64,000 nt of DNA from an uncultured Pseudomonadota bacterium (GTDB taxonomy: Bacteria; Pseudomonadota; Alphaproteobacteria; UBA9219). The stretch's first letter is position 1, and every line of letters begins with the position of its first letter. Under the pieces are notes generated by a model. It worked only from the letters and a program-made list of their open reading frames with translations. It was not told where the DNA came from and made no database searches. The position numbers and the translations under genes are program-made. Positions 18,568-26,558 of this stretch are shown here, one piece after another. The stretch covers positions 62,001-126,000 of the forward strand of contig CAIXHP010000032.1 of the NCBI GenBank assembly GCA_903919315.1. Reading direction: 5' to 3'.

Positions 18568-18819
18568 ATGCCTATCGTGTACGAGAAACAAGCCGTCAAG
18601 ACTCTGGCAAAAATGCCAGTCAAAACGGCGTTGCAGATCAAGGAAAAAATCGCCGCCTTCGCCTCGCGCAGCGGCAGACCAAATCTGGATATCGAAACGC
18701 TGAAAGGCATCGAGGGAGGCTACAGGCTCCGTCAAGGCGATTGGCGAGCCTTAATGATCATCGACGGCACGACGCTCCGCGTTGTCGCCATCAAACCAAG
18801 GGGGGACGCTTACAAATGA
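18568..18819 (+). CDS. RelE/ParE-type toxin
   Basis: An 83-residue basic protein with the RelE/ParE/HigB fold pattern: KQAVKTLAKMPVKTALQIKEKIAAF helices, then GYRLRQGDWRALMIIDG and LRVVAIKPRGDAY strands. Such toxins cleave mRNA at the ribosome or inhibit gyrase; which applies cannot be told. It is the first gene of a rightward operon, the reverse of the usual antitoxin-first order but normal for HigB-like pairs with an HTH antitoxin. Its stop overlaps the antitoxin start as ATGA. Confidence 0.85.
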   Translation: MPIVYEKQAVKTLAKMPVKTALQIKEKIAAFASRSGRPNLDIETLKGIEGGYRLRQGDWRALMIIDGTTLRVVAIKPRGDAYK

Positions 18820-19199
18820 GAACCCAAAACACGGAAACCCGCCCGCGTGGTCGTCACGAAAGCGCAACGGTAACCCGCGCCGAGTATAATGCCCTACTGG
18901 CCCGCATGGAGGATATTGAGGATAGCCTTGACCTTCTGCGCGCGCAGGAGGACGGCCAGAGCGACGATGCTTGGTCAGAGAAGCTGGTCGAACGCATGCT
19001 GGCGGGCGAACATCCCTTGCGCCTGTGGCGCGAGCATCGCAGCATGACGCTTGATGCCCTCAGCCGGGCAACCGGCGTGGCGGCTGGCTATCTCAGCGAG
19101 ATCGAGTCGGGAAAGAAACCTGGCTCCGCCGTCTCGCTAAAAAAATGCGCGGCGGCCCTCAATGTTCACATGGAGGACTTGGTCAACGCGAAGAGATGA
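18816..19199 (+). CDS. Xre-family HTH antitoxin
   Basis: A 127-residue protein. The N-terminal half is a coiled, acidic segment (EYNALLARMEDIEDSLDLLRAQ), probably the toxin-binding part. The C-terminal half is a helix-turn-helix of the Cro/CI type (MTLDALSRATGVAAGYLSEIESGKKPGS), and the last helix ends VHMEDLVNAKR. It probably neutralises the adjacent toxin and represses the operon at the paired TTCTC-N5-GAGAA operators. ATGA overlaps link it to the gene on each side. Confidence 0.87.
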   Translation: MRTQNTETRPRGRHESATVTRAEYNALLARMEDIEDSLDLLRAQEDGQSDDAWSEKLVERMLAGEHPLRLWREHRSMTLDALSRATGVAAGYLSEIESGKKPGSAVSLKKCAAALNVHMEDLVNAKR

Positions 19200-19339
19200 T
19201 TCTCACAGCCAGCAGGTCGGTATCCCCGGTGAAATTTCACCAGCCGTCGCGGATTGCGTATGCGCTGATTTTGCTGGCGTTTTTTGCGTATGGTGGGTTC
19301 TGGGTGAATTTTCACCGGAGCGGAAGACCCTTTTCCTGA
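19196..19339 (+). CDS. 47-residue single-TM protein, third gene of the toxin-antitoxin operon
   Basis: The ATG overlaps the antitoxin stop as ATGA. The peptide has a basic N-terminus, one hydrophobic helix (IAYALILLAFFAYGGFWV) and a basic tail. Two palindromic DNA segments in the gene, GGTGAAATTTCACC at 19228-19241 and GGTGAATTTTCACC at 19303-19316, encode the repeated VKFH and VNFH. Function unknown; coupling to a toxin-antitoxin pair suggests a membrane accessory, but it could be a chance frame carrying operator-like palindromes. Confidence 0.45.
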   Translation: MILTASRSVSPVKFHQPSRIAYALILLAFFAYGGFWVNFHRSGRPFS

Positions 19340-19358
19340 CATCAAGCAACTGATCAGC

Positions 19359-19796
19359 TCACTTTCCGAGCTTTGCCTTCAAGTCGAGGTGCTTTTCCCA
19401 AGTCCGAGAGCCAGTATAGCCAAGATAGCCAACGCCAAAAAGTTGCAGAAATGGGTCAGGGATGGCGGCCAGCCAGTTGTGGAAGCCCTGTATAACACCG
19501 TTCGCCGTGTCGGGCCGGAATGCGAACAGAACCCCCATGGGCAGGCTGGCGAGAATCAGGACGTAAATGACATACAGGAACGTCGGACGTGCGCGGCTTG
19601 TCCATGGGTCGGCGCTTTGCTCCTCCGCCAGCATGACAGCCTGAGAGGCCTTTAATTGCGTGACATAGGCATCAGCCTGCGCCTGAACGATCTTTGCCTC
19701 GGCGCTGGCCTTTGCCTCCGGAGACGGGAAAGCCGTGTTCATAATATCGTCCACAAGCTTGATTCCGCTTGAGATCATGTCGTCGATGCCAAGCAT
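19359..19796 (-). CDS. Holin, 3-TM family
   Basis: A 145-residue protein resembling the three-TM holins described in gene-transfer agents and alphaproteobacterial phages. It has an N-terminal amphipathic region rich in Ala/Gln/Lys (residues 20-60), then two or three hydrophobic helices (PTFLYVIYVLILASLPMGVLF and FLQLFGVGYLGY) and a basic C-terminus. It would make the lesions in the inner membrane that release the endolysin. It is the last gene of the leftward late region, downstream of the fibre and endolysin genes. Confidence 0.8.
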   Translation of the reverse strand: MLGIDDMISSGIKLVDDIMNTAFPSPEAKASAEAKIVQAQADAYVTQLKASQAVMLAEEQSADPWTSRARPTFLYVIYVLILASLPMGVLFAFRPDTANGVIQGFHNWLAAIPDPFLQLFGVGYLGYTGSRTWEKHLDLKAKLGK

Positions 19797-19850
19797 TTTT
19801 CCTCCATAGGTTTAATGCGCAATTGGGCCTGTGCGTGGCGCAGCGGAAGG

Positions 19851-20867
19851 TTATCGTTTGCTTTCTGTATAGACCCTGTTCATCCGCACATTACGAGCGA
19901 CGGCATCGACTGACAGGATGTGGAAGCCGCCGCGCATAGCCGTTGCCGGATCAGGAAGATATGTGCTGGTGCTACCTTCGTTCGAAGTTCCAGCCGTCTT
20001 GTCATCAACACGCCATGAAATCACGCCACCAAGCGGCGGACAGAAGATATAAAAGTCATAAACGTGCTGCGCGACAAACGGCATTCCTGTGTCGACAAGG
20101 GACTGCGATACGCCGTTTGTGGTGGTGAACTGCCAATTGGTATCCGTTCGCGCACCGTTTGTATGGCACCGCTGAAACCCGGCGTTGTGGCCCGCAAGGG
20201 TATCAACCGATACTGAGGCAAGCATGGTGCCGGATGTAAGCCCGACAAAGAATCGTGACCCTGTGCTTGCCCCCGCTTGGTCGTAGGTTGAGTCCGGAAA
20301 ACCGAGGCGACAGAAAAAGAAAAACCCGTTGCTGCCGCCGGGAACACTGCCACGGAAGAGATGCGCATTTGTACCTCCCGTCCCCGCCGGCGCGGAAGCA
20401 GTGCCCGCCGTCACAAAATTCGCTGCATAACCGTAGATTTCAGAAACACCCGGGTGTGATATCGTCCCAGCTGAAGAGTTACCCATTCCCAGAATACTCA
20501 CTGTGGTCGAGGAGCTGGGAAAGATCGCCGTTATAAAATTTTGCGCGATGCTGGTTTGCACCCATGTTTCAACGCCATCTGGCCCCTTGAGTTGCGGCAG
20601 CATTCTACCGCCCGTAAGCTTGGCATAGAACTCAAGATGCCCGTCAGCGGGAGTGGATGGCGTGCTTTGCGATAACATATCCGCCATCGTCAAGGATGTA
20701 ACGTTGCGCACCGTGGCATAGGACAAATTAGTCCAATGAGTTACGCCGTCGCCGATCTTGTAAAACATGGTGTCGAGTTCGACACCCATTTCGCCTTCGG
20801 CAAGCACCGGATTCGCGGATGTCCACTCAGACGATGCCCCGCGCCGCAACTGAATCTGTGTTGGCAT
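19851..20867 (-). CDS. Tail fibre / receptor-binding protein with Mtd-like N-terminus
   Basis: A 338-residue protein. The first 50 residues, IQLRRGASSEWTSANPVLAE and KIGDGVTHWTNL, are the widespread trimeric fibre attachment domain first named in the Bordetella phage tropism determinant Mtd. The C-terminal 220 residues (SSSTTVSILGMGNSSAG through VISWRVDDKTAGTSNEG) are rich in Gly, Ser and Thr and look like a beta-sandwich lectin-like head. It should bind the host surface. No reverse transcriptase or template repeat lies nearby, so no diversification system is implied. Confidence 0.78.
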   Translation of the reverse strand: MPTQIQLRRGASSEWTSANPVLAEGEMGVELDTMFYKIGDGVTHWTNLSYATVRNVTSLTMADMLSQSTPSTPADGHLEFYAKLTGGRMLPQLKGPDGVETWVQTSIAQNFITAIFPSSSTTVSILGMGNSSAGTISHPGVSEIYGYAANFVTAGTASAPAGTGGTNAHLFRGSVPGGSNGFFFFCRLGFPDSTYDQAGASTGSRFFVGLTSGTMLASVSVDTLAGHNAGFQRCHTNGARTDTNWQFTTTNGVSQSLVDTGMPFVAQHVYDFYIFCPPLGGVISWRVDDKTAGTSNEGSTSTYLPDPATAMRGGFHILSVDAVARNVRMNRVYTESKR

Positions 20868-21343
20868 TATACTGATCCTCCATCTAGGGCGGGGATTCCC
20901 CCGTATTGGCTATCCGGCTCGCCGCCGTCCAGGTTGAGAAAAGCCGATTCTTCGATCATTTCGCGGATGACGTCATACAGCGGGTCAGACGATGGCGCCG
21001 CCGTTGCCCCAGCCGTCCGCAGTGTTGAAAGGCTGATAGAACTGCCGTCACCCGGCGCGAGGTGGAACCTAAAGTCTGTTTTGTCGGGGAGCGTGCAAAG
21101 GTATTGAACCGCGACAAACCCCTCGTCTTCGCACCAAAGCGATACACCCGGTTCTTCGCTGACAGAACCCGACAATCCGCGAATTTCCCCATCGGCACCC
21201 AGCGTCACCTTTACGGCGGCGGCAGCAAACTGAGCGTCCCCCGTATAGGAGGACGCGTTCAGACGGAAGGTAATGACCCCGCCGCTCCAACCTACGCCAC
21301 TGGGATACAAGACCCGCCCTGTCACTCTACGATATAGTGCCAT
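20867..21343 (-). CDS. Phage protein of unknown function, fibre-associated
   Basis: A 158-residue protein whose stop abuts the endolysin side and whose start lies upstream of the fibre gene with which it shares one base. It is predicted mostly beta: YRRVTGRVLYPSGVGWSGGVITFRLN resembles carbohydrate-binding or fibre tip domains of the type found in phage baseplate fibres, and the C-terminal 40 residues are acidic and probably flexible. I do not recognise a named family. Its place suggests a fibre accessory or chaperone. Confidence 0.65.
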   Translation of the reverse strand: MALYRRVTGRVLYPSGVGWSGGVITFRLNASSYTGDAQFAAAAVKVTLGADGEIRGLSGSVSEEPGVSLWCEDEGFVAVQYLCTLPDKTDFRFHLAPGDGSSISLSTLRTAGATAAPSSDPLYDVIREMIEESAFLNLDGGEPDSQYGGIPALDGGSV

Positions 21344-21349
21344 CAGCCT

Positions 21350-21796
21350 CTAAGCCTCCGTTTTCTTGTTCCAAAGCGCGACCTCGGCCGCGCGCCGGCG
21401 GGACAGGCCGCCCATGACCTCGCCGCCCGCACGGTTCCATCGTACAAGTTGCAGCGGCACGAACTCGTAACAGCCTTGGTTGAGGATAATAAGCAGCGAA
21501 GAGCGCAGAAAATTTCCCACGCCGACATTGAAGGTAAAGCAAATCAGCGCCGCGAATTCATTGTCGGTCAGAGGAACCGTCACGGCTTTCTCTATCGCTA
21601 TCCCCACACGCCCCGCATCCTGCAACAAGAGCGTTTCGGCAACGTCAGGAAGGATCGTCTGCCCATCGCAGACATCAGGCCCGGTGTGGCCATAGCCAAT
21701 GGTCAACTTGCCAGCCGGACAACGATAAGCCTGCAGACTCCTGCCCTCAAATCTTTTGATCAAAGTAAGAGCTGCCGGTGGTATGGCGCGCGGCAT
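21350..21796 (-). CDS. Endolysin, GH24 muramidase (T4/P22 lysozyme type)
   Basis: A 148-residue lysozyme cleaving the MurNAc-GlcNAc bonds of peptidoglycan. The catalytic glutamate is in KRFEG (E17), followed by AYRCPAGKLTIGYGHT, the family hallmark with the catalytic Asp position replaced by the Cys-Pro-Ala-Gly type seen in P22-like enzymes. The ending GGLSRRRAAEVALW is the typical C-terminal helix. No signal-arrest-release segment is present, so it needs the holin. It is six bases upstream of the 158-residue gene and one base after the membrane protein gene. Confidence 0.92.
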   Translation of the reverse strand: MPRAIPPAALTLIKRFEGRSLQAYRCPAGKLTIGYGHTGPDVCDGQTILPDVAETLLLQDAGRVGIAIEKAVTVPLTDNEFAALICFTFNVGVGNFLRSSLLIILNQGCYEFVPLQLVRWNRAGGEVMGGLSRRRAAEVALWNKKTEA

Positions 21797-22363
21797 TTAG
21801 AGCGACCCCAGCAATCCGATGCCCGCCCCAAAAGCGAAGCCCGTCAGAACCTCGCCCCATTCGCTGCCACCCACGGCGAATTTGCCGGGACTGACCTGCA
21901 ACCCAAAGAGCGTGAACCCGGCCGTATGAAGGCCGCTATCGACACCATGGAGAAAACGCCAACCGATCCAGTATCCCGCCCCCGACAGCGCACCAAAAAG
22001 CGGCAACAGGCCCATCATGGGGACATGCGTCATAATCGGCAGGGCGATCAGGGCGCAACGAACGCCTCCGATCAGCGACATGTGCCCCATATCGTCATAG
22101 ACGGGGTTGTTGTCCATGTACTGCCCATGCGGCAGCATCAAGCCCAAAAAAGCCGTCACGCCACACACAGACCCGACCTCAATCGCCGACAAAAAACAGG
22201 AACCGTGCGCGAGAGAAACGCCCGTCATGGCAACGGAAGTCGGAATGGCCCACCAGATCAGCCGCGCAAGCTGTGGGAAGCTCATGCCAAGAAAGCCGCC
22301 GCGACAACGATAAAAAAAGGCGCCCAAGGCGCCCGCGACAAAAGTGATGAGAAAGACGATCAT
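21797..22363 (-). CDS. Multi-TM phage membrane protein of unknown function in the lysis cluster
   Basis: A 188-residue protein with about five hydrophobic segments: MIVFLITFVAGALGAFF, LIWWAIPTSVAM, CGVTAFLGLML, a central pair around ALIALPIMTHVPMMGLLPLF, and VLTGFAFGAGIGLLGSL. It lies between the putative spanin and the endolysin, overlapping the first by 4 bp and touching the second. Position suggests a role in lysis or superinfection control; homologues in other phages are unnamed. Confidence 0.7.
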   Translation of the reverse strand: MIVFLITFVAGALGAFFYRCRGGFLGMSFPQLARLIWWAIPTSVAMTGVSLAHGSCFLSAIEVGSVCGVTAFLGLMLPHGQYMDNNPVYDDMGHMSLIGGVRCALIALPIMTHVPMMGLLPLFGALSGAGYWIGWRFLHGVDSGLHTAGFTLFGLQVSPGKFAVGGSEWGEVLTGFAFGAGIGLLGSL

Positions 22364-22671
22364 CTGCGCGTCCCCATATTGGTATGATCGCGCACCAAGG
22401 CTTCGATGCGTTCCGAAGCGGAAAGCTGTGCGCCCAACTTTTCCTCAACGCGAGCAAGGCGCTGGCAAAGATCGGCGGTCGACGACGAATAACGATCGTC
22501 AAGCATTTCGCCGCGAAGCATGCGCCGATCAAGATCTTCCAGCTTAAACTGCGTGCGCTCTTCGAACCGCGCGGCCCAACTCACAAGCCCGACCGTTTGC
22601 AAAAAAACGGCCAATAAAAACGTAATGGGAATTTTTTTGTACCATGCTACTTTATCCCCATTATCAACCAT
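22360..22671 (-). CDS. Single-TM coiled-coil protein, possible spanin-like or holin-associated
   Basis: A 103-residue protein with a short cytoplasmic N-terminus, one TM helix (IPITFLLAVFLQTVGLVSWAA, residues 15-35) and a long charged helix predicted to coil (FEERTQFKLEDLDRR and LCQRLARVEEKLG). This is the build of an i-spanin such as Rz, though no nested o-spanin lipoprotein frame is evident. Start at 22671; stop overlaps the next gene by 4 bp. Confidence 0.62.
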   Translation of the reverse strand: MVDNGDKVAWYKKIPITFLLAVFLQTVGLVSWAARFEERTQFKLEDLDRRMLRGEMLDDRYSSSTADLCQRLARVEEKLGAQLSASERIEALVRDHTNMGTRR

Positions 22672-22711
22672 TGCTAAACTCCCCCAGACGTTCTTGTGTA
22701 AAACGAATATT

Positions 22712-23008
22712 TTACGCGTTCAGTTGCGCGCGAAGGGCTTGAATTTTATCGTCGACAGACTTCACCCAAGCCTTGCCGCCGTCCGAAATCAGGGCTTCGC
22801 GCCGCCGCCTCTCCGTCACGGATTGCTCGAGCCACTCGATGCGAAGAAGAATAAGGTCGTCGGGCGCGATGCTGGTGACAACGCCTCCGCGTGAAAGAAA
22901 GGCAACATAGCCCTCATCGTCTTCACCGATGAACGCATCCTGTTGGCTCGAATAAATTTCTTCCTTGGCATCTTTGAGCTGCCAATACCAGTCGCCTTGA
23001 TTATACAT
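22712..23008 (-). CDS. Small phage protein, probable tail-fibre assembly factor (XkdW-like)
   Basis: A 98-residue acidic protein that overlaps the 3' end of the fibre gene by 8 bp and follows it. The middle reads GYVAFLSRGGVVTSIAPDDL and the end is a helix, WVKSVDDKIQALRAQLNA, resembling fibre chaperones placed directly after fibre genes. Placement is the main evidence; the family is not certain. Confidence 0.6.
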   Translation of the reverse strand: MYNQGDWYWQLKDAKEEIYSSQQDAFIGEDDEGYVAFLSRGGVVTSIAPDDLILLRIEWLEQSVTERRRREALISDGGKAWVKSVDDKIQALRAQLNA

Positions 23009-24020
23009 ACAAACCTCCTGTCGCCGTCGTTCCTACTGCGTTCCCCGGCAGGTAAGACGCGCCGCCTCCGCTCGTGTTGATGACGCTGTTGACGCTGCTG
23101 CTGTACCGCGATCCTGTGGCCGCTCCCGAGAATGTATTCCCCGTCAATGACATGAATGCCAACGATGAGGCTTGAGCAAAACAAGACGAAAAGGCCGGCG
23201 TGCCCGTCAGCGTGACGGTCACGGCAGCGATTGTAATGGAGCCCATGCCGTTGGCCTGCGCGTGGATCGGAGCGTTGCCCGCGATGCTGTAATTGCCCGT
23301 CGCATAGACCTGTCCGTACTCTGTGCAGCTGAGGTGCTGCCCCGTGCAGGTGCCGAAGACGATATTGCTGAAGGAAATAAATCCGCCGTAGGAAGCGGAA
23401 AGACCCGTATTTCCGGTTAACTTCATATCCTTCACAGTTATAGAGCACCCCACGGTAGCGTTAAAACACACGCCAGCCGCCTCGTTGACGATGACGTTAG
23501 CCGGCGTTGCGGTGTTTCCCTTCCAAACAACATTCCCATACCCGGAGCTTCCGACGGCGACACCGCCGCAAGTGACACCGGCATTGTACGTCCCATCAGC
23601 AAGCTGCACCGTGATCTGATAACCATTGAGGTCATACGCTTTTATGACAGACCAGGCCTTGGAGAGCGTAAGAAACGGAGAGCCGACGGTTCCATCATTG
23701 CTATCATTGCCCGTTGTCGCAACGTACAAGATCATATTGGCGGTGAGTTTTGTCCGGACATTGACAAGCCTCAAATAACGCCCATCACCGATGCCAGTAA
23801 TAAGGCTACAAATGGAGTCATAGAGTTGCGTCAAACTCGCCGGATTAAGCGCGGAACCGACGGCTTCAACAACGTGTGCGATCTCTTCCTGCAACGTGTT
23901 AAACCATGAGGCGTTCAGCTGCGTTGCCGGAACGCCGGAGCCCGGATTTCCGTCCGTAAATCCGTCTTTGCCGGCGCCATAAAGATCGATGGATTTGGTC
24001 GACGTGTCGATGCGTTTCAT
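23001..24020 (-). CDS. Tail fibre protein with right-handed beta-helix
   Basis: A 339-residue protein. The N-terminus (MKRIDTSTKSIDLYGAGKDG, then ASWFNTLQEEIAHVVEA) is the baseplate-attachment part common in Mu-like fibre proteins. From about residue 95 the sequence has a repetitive, Gly/Thr/Val-rich rung pattern (ILYVATTGNDSNDGT, VTCGGVAVGSSGYGN, GCSITVKDMKLTGNTGL) typical of a pectate-lyase-like beta-helix, usual for phage depolymerases and spikes. No catalytic residues can be named. It directly follows the gp48-like baseplate gene. Confidence 0.78.
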   Translation of the reverse strand: MKRIDTSTKSIDLYGAGKDGFTDGNPGSGVPATQLNASWFNTLQEEIAHVVEAVGSALNPASLTQLYDSICSLITGIGDGRYLRLVNVRTKLTANMILYVATTGNDSNDGTVGSPFLTLSKAWSVIKAYDLNGYQITVQLADGTYNAGVTCGGVAVGSSGYGNVVWKGNTATPANVIVNEAAGVCFNATVGCSITVKDMKLTGNTGLSASYGGFISFSNIVFGTCTGQHLSCTEYGQVYATGNYSIAGNAPIHAQANGMGSITIAAVTVTLTGTPAFSSCFAQASSLAFMSLTGNTFSGAATGSRYSSSVNSVINTSGGGASYLPGNAVGTTATGGLYV

Positions 24021-24023
24021 GTG

Positions 24024-24623
24024 TCAGGCTCCATAAGAAAAAAGAACGGTTGTGTGCGCAGGCCGCAGCTTGCGAATTACGCATTCCAGAATGTCGTCGC
24101 CCCAGTCGCGCAGGCTATCGGTACAGGCTCCGTTGCAAGGCATAACGGCGATGCGGTCTATCGGCAGGCTAAGTGTCCATGTAAAGGGCCACCCGACGGA
24201 TGCTGTGTTCAATGACGCGTTGCAGGACGATGCGCACGTCATGGGCGTATATTCGGTTACGCTGACATCTGTGTAGCCCAACATGACCGCGAGCGTGGCG
24301 AAGTACCCCGGACTTTGCCCGCCCAGTCCCGTCAGGCGCATCAGAAGAGCGTCACGGCGCGAAGCCACGCTGTTGCTGTAAAACGTCATCCAACAACGGT
24401 CAGGCAAACCGGCCACGCGCTCCCAATCGGACAGCGTTTCATAAGCGAGGCGCGGATCGGATTCATTCAAAAGATCATCGCCGCTCGCATCCACGCGCGC
24501 CAGTTCCTGCGCAAGACCGTCAAGTAGCTTTGTCAGCGGCGCATCGTCGGCCCGGGGCCACGCCGGCCCCTGCGGCAACAACCCCTGCATCTGTTCACGA
24601 TAATCGTTCGCGCTTAAAGCCAC
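24024..24623 (-). CDS. Baseplate-to-fibre connector, Mu gp48 / YmfQ (DUF2313) family
   Basis: A 199-residue protein. MALSANDYREQMQGLLPQGPAW and LDGLAQELARVDASGDDLLNESDPR are the family's opening, and CVIRKLRPAHTTVLF its end. In Mu this protein lies between the J-type baseplate wedge and the fibre, at the baseplate rim. Overlaps the upstream gene by 10 bp. Confidence 0.87.
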   Translation of the reverse strand: MALSANDYREQMQGLLPQGPAWPRADDAPLTKLLDGLAQELARVDASGDDLLNESDPRLAYETLSDWERVAGLPDRCWMTFYSNSVASRRDALLMRLTGLGGQSPGYFATLAVMLGYTDVSVTEYTPMTCASSCNASLNTASVGWPFTWTLSLPIDRIAVMPCNGACTDSLRDWGDDILECVIRKLRPAHTTVLFSYGA

Positions 24624-25654
24624 GTGATGCTCCCAAAGGTCGCCATATGGCCGGTCGTCTGCGTCACGTTCGCCGACGGACTGACAAGAACGTGATCGTA
24701 TTCGTCCGAAGCCAAGGAAATCGCCTCGCGGATATGCGATATCAAGAGCGGCTCTCCGGGCTCAGATTCCTGCCGCAAAAGCGCGCGCAACGAGGATTCA
24801 ATCGCCGCCTGCACCGCAGCCGTGCTTGGGCTAAGCGCCTGAATTTGGAAAACGATAGGCACGGCAATCGGCGCGGCAACCGTCACTTGTGACGTTACGG
24901 GACGTAGCGCGTTGATATGCGTCGCCACCGTCGCGACCTCGGACGAATCCGGTATCGGGCCGGCATCATCGTCGCGCACAAAGCGCACCGTGACCGTTCC
25001 GGGGCCTAATTCTTCGGGATAGCACCACGCGCGGGTTACGCCTTCGATCTGAAGAGCCCAGGCCTCGTAGTCGTAGGACGAACCGCCCTGCGGCGTTTTG
25101 CGTATACGCGTCAGTATCCGCGCGCGATAGACTTCATCGCTCTCGCGGTCGGCGCCGCCGGAAATCTCGTCCGCATTCGCCGCCGTTTGCACACCGACAA
25201 CCGGGCTAACCAGCGAAAGGGGCGCGCCGGACGCTAGATTGCCCGCCGCGCCCGCGTCAACAGCTTGCAGAGAGACGACAAGGCTCGCGCCTGCGGCCGT
25301 CGCCTCTACCGTCGTTTCGTACTGCGCGTTATTCGAATCGCGTAAAAGCGTTCCCGCAGGCACTGTTGTTCCGGGGGTCACCGCCAGCGTGGCCGCTCCC
25401 GTCGCGCGGGCTGCGGGTTTGCGAACAATGCCCCACAAACTGCCGTGGCGATCAAGATAATCCGTCGCGGTATCCGGAAAAAGCTGCAACGCCAGATAGT
25501 CAAGATAGCCGTAAAGCCCATGAACGGCTCCCGCCTCGGCGCGCGCCAGAACTTCAGCGTCCGAATGGCGCAAAACATCGTCCGTCGTCAGGCGCGTGAG
25601 GACATCGGCGCGGGTGCGCGTAACCAGCGTGTCGAGCGAAGGGCGGTCAAACAT
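24614..25654 (-). CDS. Baseplate J-like protein (Mu gp47)
   Basis: A 346-residue wedge protein. PSLDTLVTRTRADVLTRL opens it; ARATGAATLAVTPGTTVPAGTLLRD is the central beta domain that gives the family its name, followed by GGADRESDEVYRARILTRIRKTPQGGSSYDYEAWA. It assembles with the gp46-like and gp48-like proteins into the baseplate arms. Overlaps gene neighbours on both sides, typical for this module. Confidence 0.93.
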   Translation of the reverse strand: MFDRPSLDTLVTRTRADVLTRLTTDDVLRHSDAEVLARAEAGAVHGLYGYLDYLALQLFPDTATDYLDRHGSLWGIVRKPAARATGAATLAVTPGTTVPAGTLLRDSNNAQYETTVEATAAGASLVVSLQAVDAGAAGNLASGAPLSLVSPVVGVQTAANADEISGGADRESDEVYRARILTRIRKTPQGGSSYDYEAWALQIEGVTRAWCYPEELGPGTVTVRFVRDDDAGPIPDSSEVATVATHINALRPVTSQVTVAAPIAVPIVFQIQALSPSTAAVQAAIESSLRALLRQESEPGEPLLISHIREAISLASDEYDHVLVSPSANVTQTTGHMATFGSITWL

Positions 25655-26084
25655 GCAAATGGCTCCACAAATCGGTAAATCGTAGATCGAGTTTCGATCC
25701 GTCCTCGCGTGTCAAAACGATCATGAGTTCAAGGCGGTCTATGCCGTTGCGCTCCGCCGTCACGTTGACGGCGCTGACAACGCCGTCGTCGATCAGCCAT
25801 TGCAAAGACTCCGTCGCGTAATCCTTGGCGCGGGCGAACGTCTCTTTCGTCATTTTCTCGCGCGCCAGAAGCCACAGGCGCGAACCTATGCGGCTTCCCT
25901 TCTGCTCGGCATAGGTGTCACCCCACCAACCGAAGCGCGGTTCACCCGGCAGCGTATCGCCGGGCAGTCCGCGCCGCCACGTGAACAGGCTGATCATGAC
26001 CGAACGTACCAAGGTGTCGACTGGAGTCATGTCGGCATTGACGAGCCGCCCATCGATGATGACCTGCGCGTCGTTCCCCAACAT
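25647..26084 (-). CDS. Baseplate protein, Mu gp46 / T4 gp25-like family
   Basis: A 145-residue protein with a T4-gp25-like lysozyme-fold architecture lacking enzymatic residues. It opens MLGNDAQVIIDGRLVNADM and contains TWRRGLPGDTLPGEPRFGWWGD, the Mu gp46 signature. It connects the wedge to the sheath start. The order gp45-gp46-gp47-gp48 is as in Mu. Confidence 0.88.
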   Translation of the reverse strand: MLGNDAQVIIDGRLVNADMTPVDTLVRSVMISLFTWRRGLPGDTLPGEPRFGWWGDTYAEQKGSRIGSRLWLLAREKMTKETFARAKDYATESLQWLIDDGVVSAVNVTAERNGIDRLELMIVLTREDGSKLDLRFTDLWSHLHV

Positions 26085-26093
26085 TATTCGGCC

Positions 26094-26558
26094 TCATAGA
26101 TCGCAATGCGCTTGGATGTCGCCCGTCACTTCAAGCAACGGCGTTTCGAACCTGACGATGGGCGCGTTCGTAATTTTGAGCGTGTGCCCGCCTCCGTCAA
26201 TCTCGATACCTGTCCGCCCCAATTTCACGACGTGGTCAAGGTCATCGTAGAGCGCGACCTCGCCAGCTTGCAGTCCTTTGAGCCGATAGCGCCGGTCGGG
26301 GGTTGCCAGAACGATGCCGTGGCTACGATCGCCTCCGAGAAACAGCACAATGGCCTCAGCTCCAGCATGAGGATGCGCCGTAAAGCCATACGGTTCAAAG
26401 TGTTCAAGTCCGTCCTTAACCTCGCCAGCAAGCAATCGGACTTGAAGTCCCTGCATGCGAAGCGCTGCGTTAATGACGCTCACAACGCCGCGCGATGCCA
26501 TGTTCGCGATGCGCCGTGACAGCGGTGCCAAGGCCCTTGATAATGGACGGTCAGACAT
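26094..26558 (-). CDS. Baseplate spike/assembly protein, Mu gp45 family
   Basis: A 154-residue protein matching the gp45 OB-fold spike: LQVRLLAGEVKDGLEHFEPYGFTAHP and EAIVLFLGGDRSHGIVLATPDRRYR, then GEVALYDDLDHVVKLGR. In Mu, gp45 trimers form the membrane-piercing tip with a C-terminal beta-helix and an iron site. I chose the ATG at 26558; the open frame continues 12 codons into the upstream gene without a better start. Confidence 0.88.
   Translation of the reverse strand: MSDRPLSRALAPLSRRIANMASRGVVSVINAALRMQGLQVRLLAGEVKDGLEHFEPYGFTAHPHAGAEAIVLFLGGDRSHGIVLATPDRRYRLKGLQAGEVALYDDLDHVVKLGRTGIEIDGGGHTLKITNAPIVRFETPLLEVTGDIQAHCDL

Noticed and set aside
19851..20867. Diversity-generating retroelement suggested by the Mtd-like fibre
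   Set aside because: No reverse transcriptase gene, Avd-like gene or template/variable repeat is present in the window; only the common attachment domain is shared.
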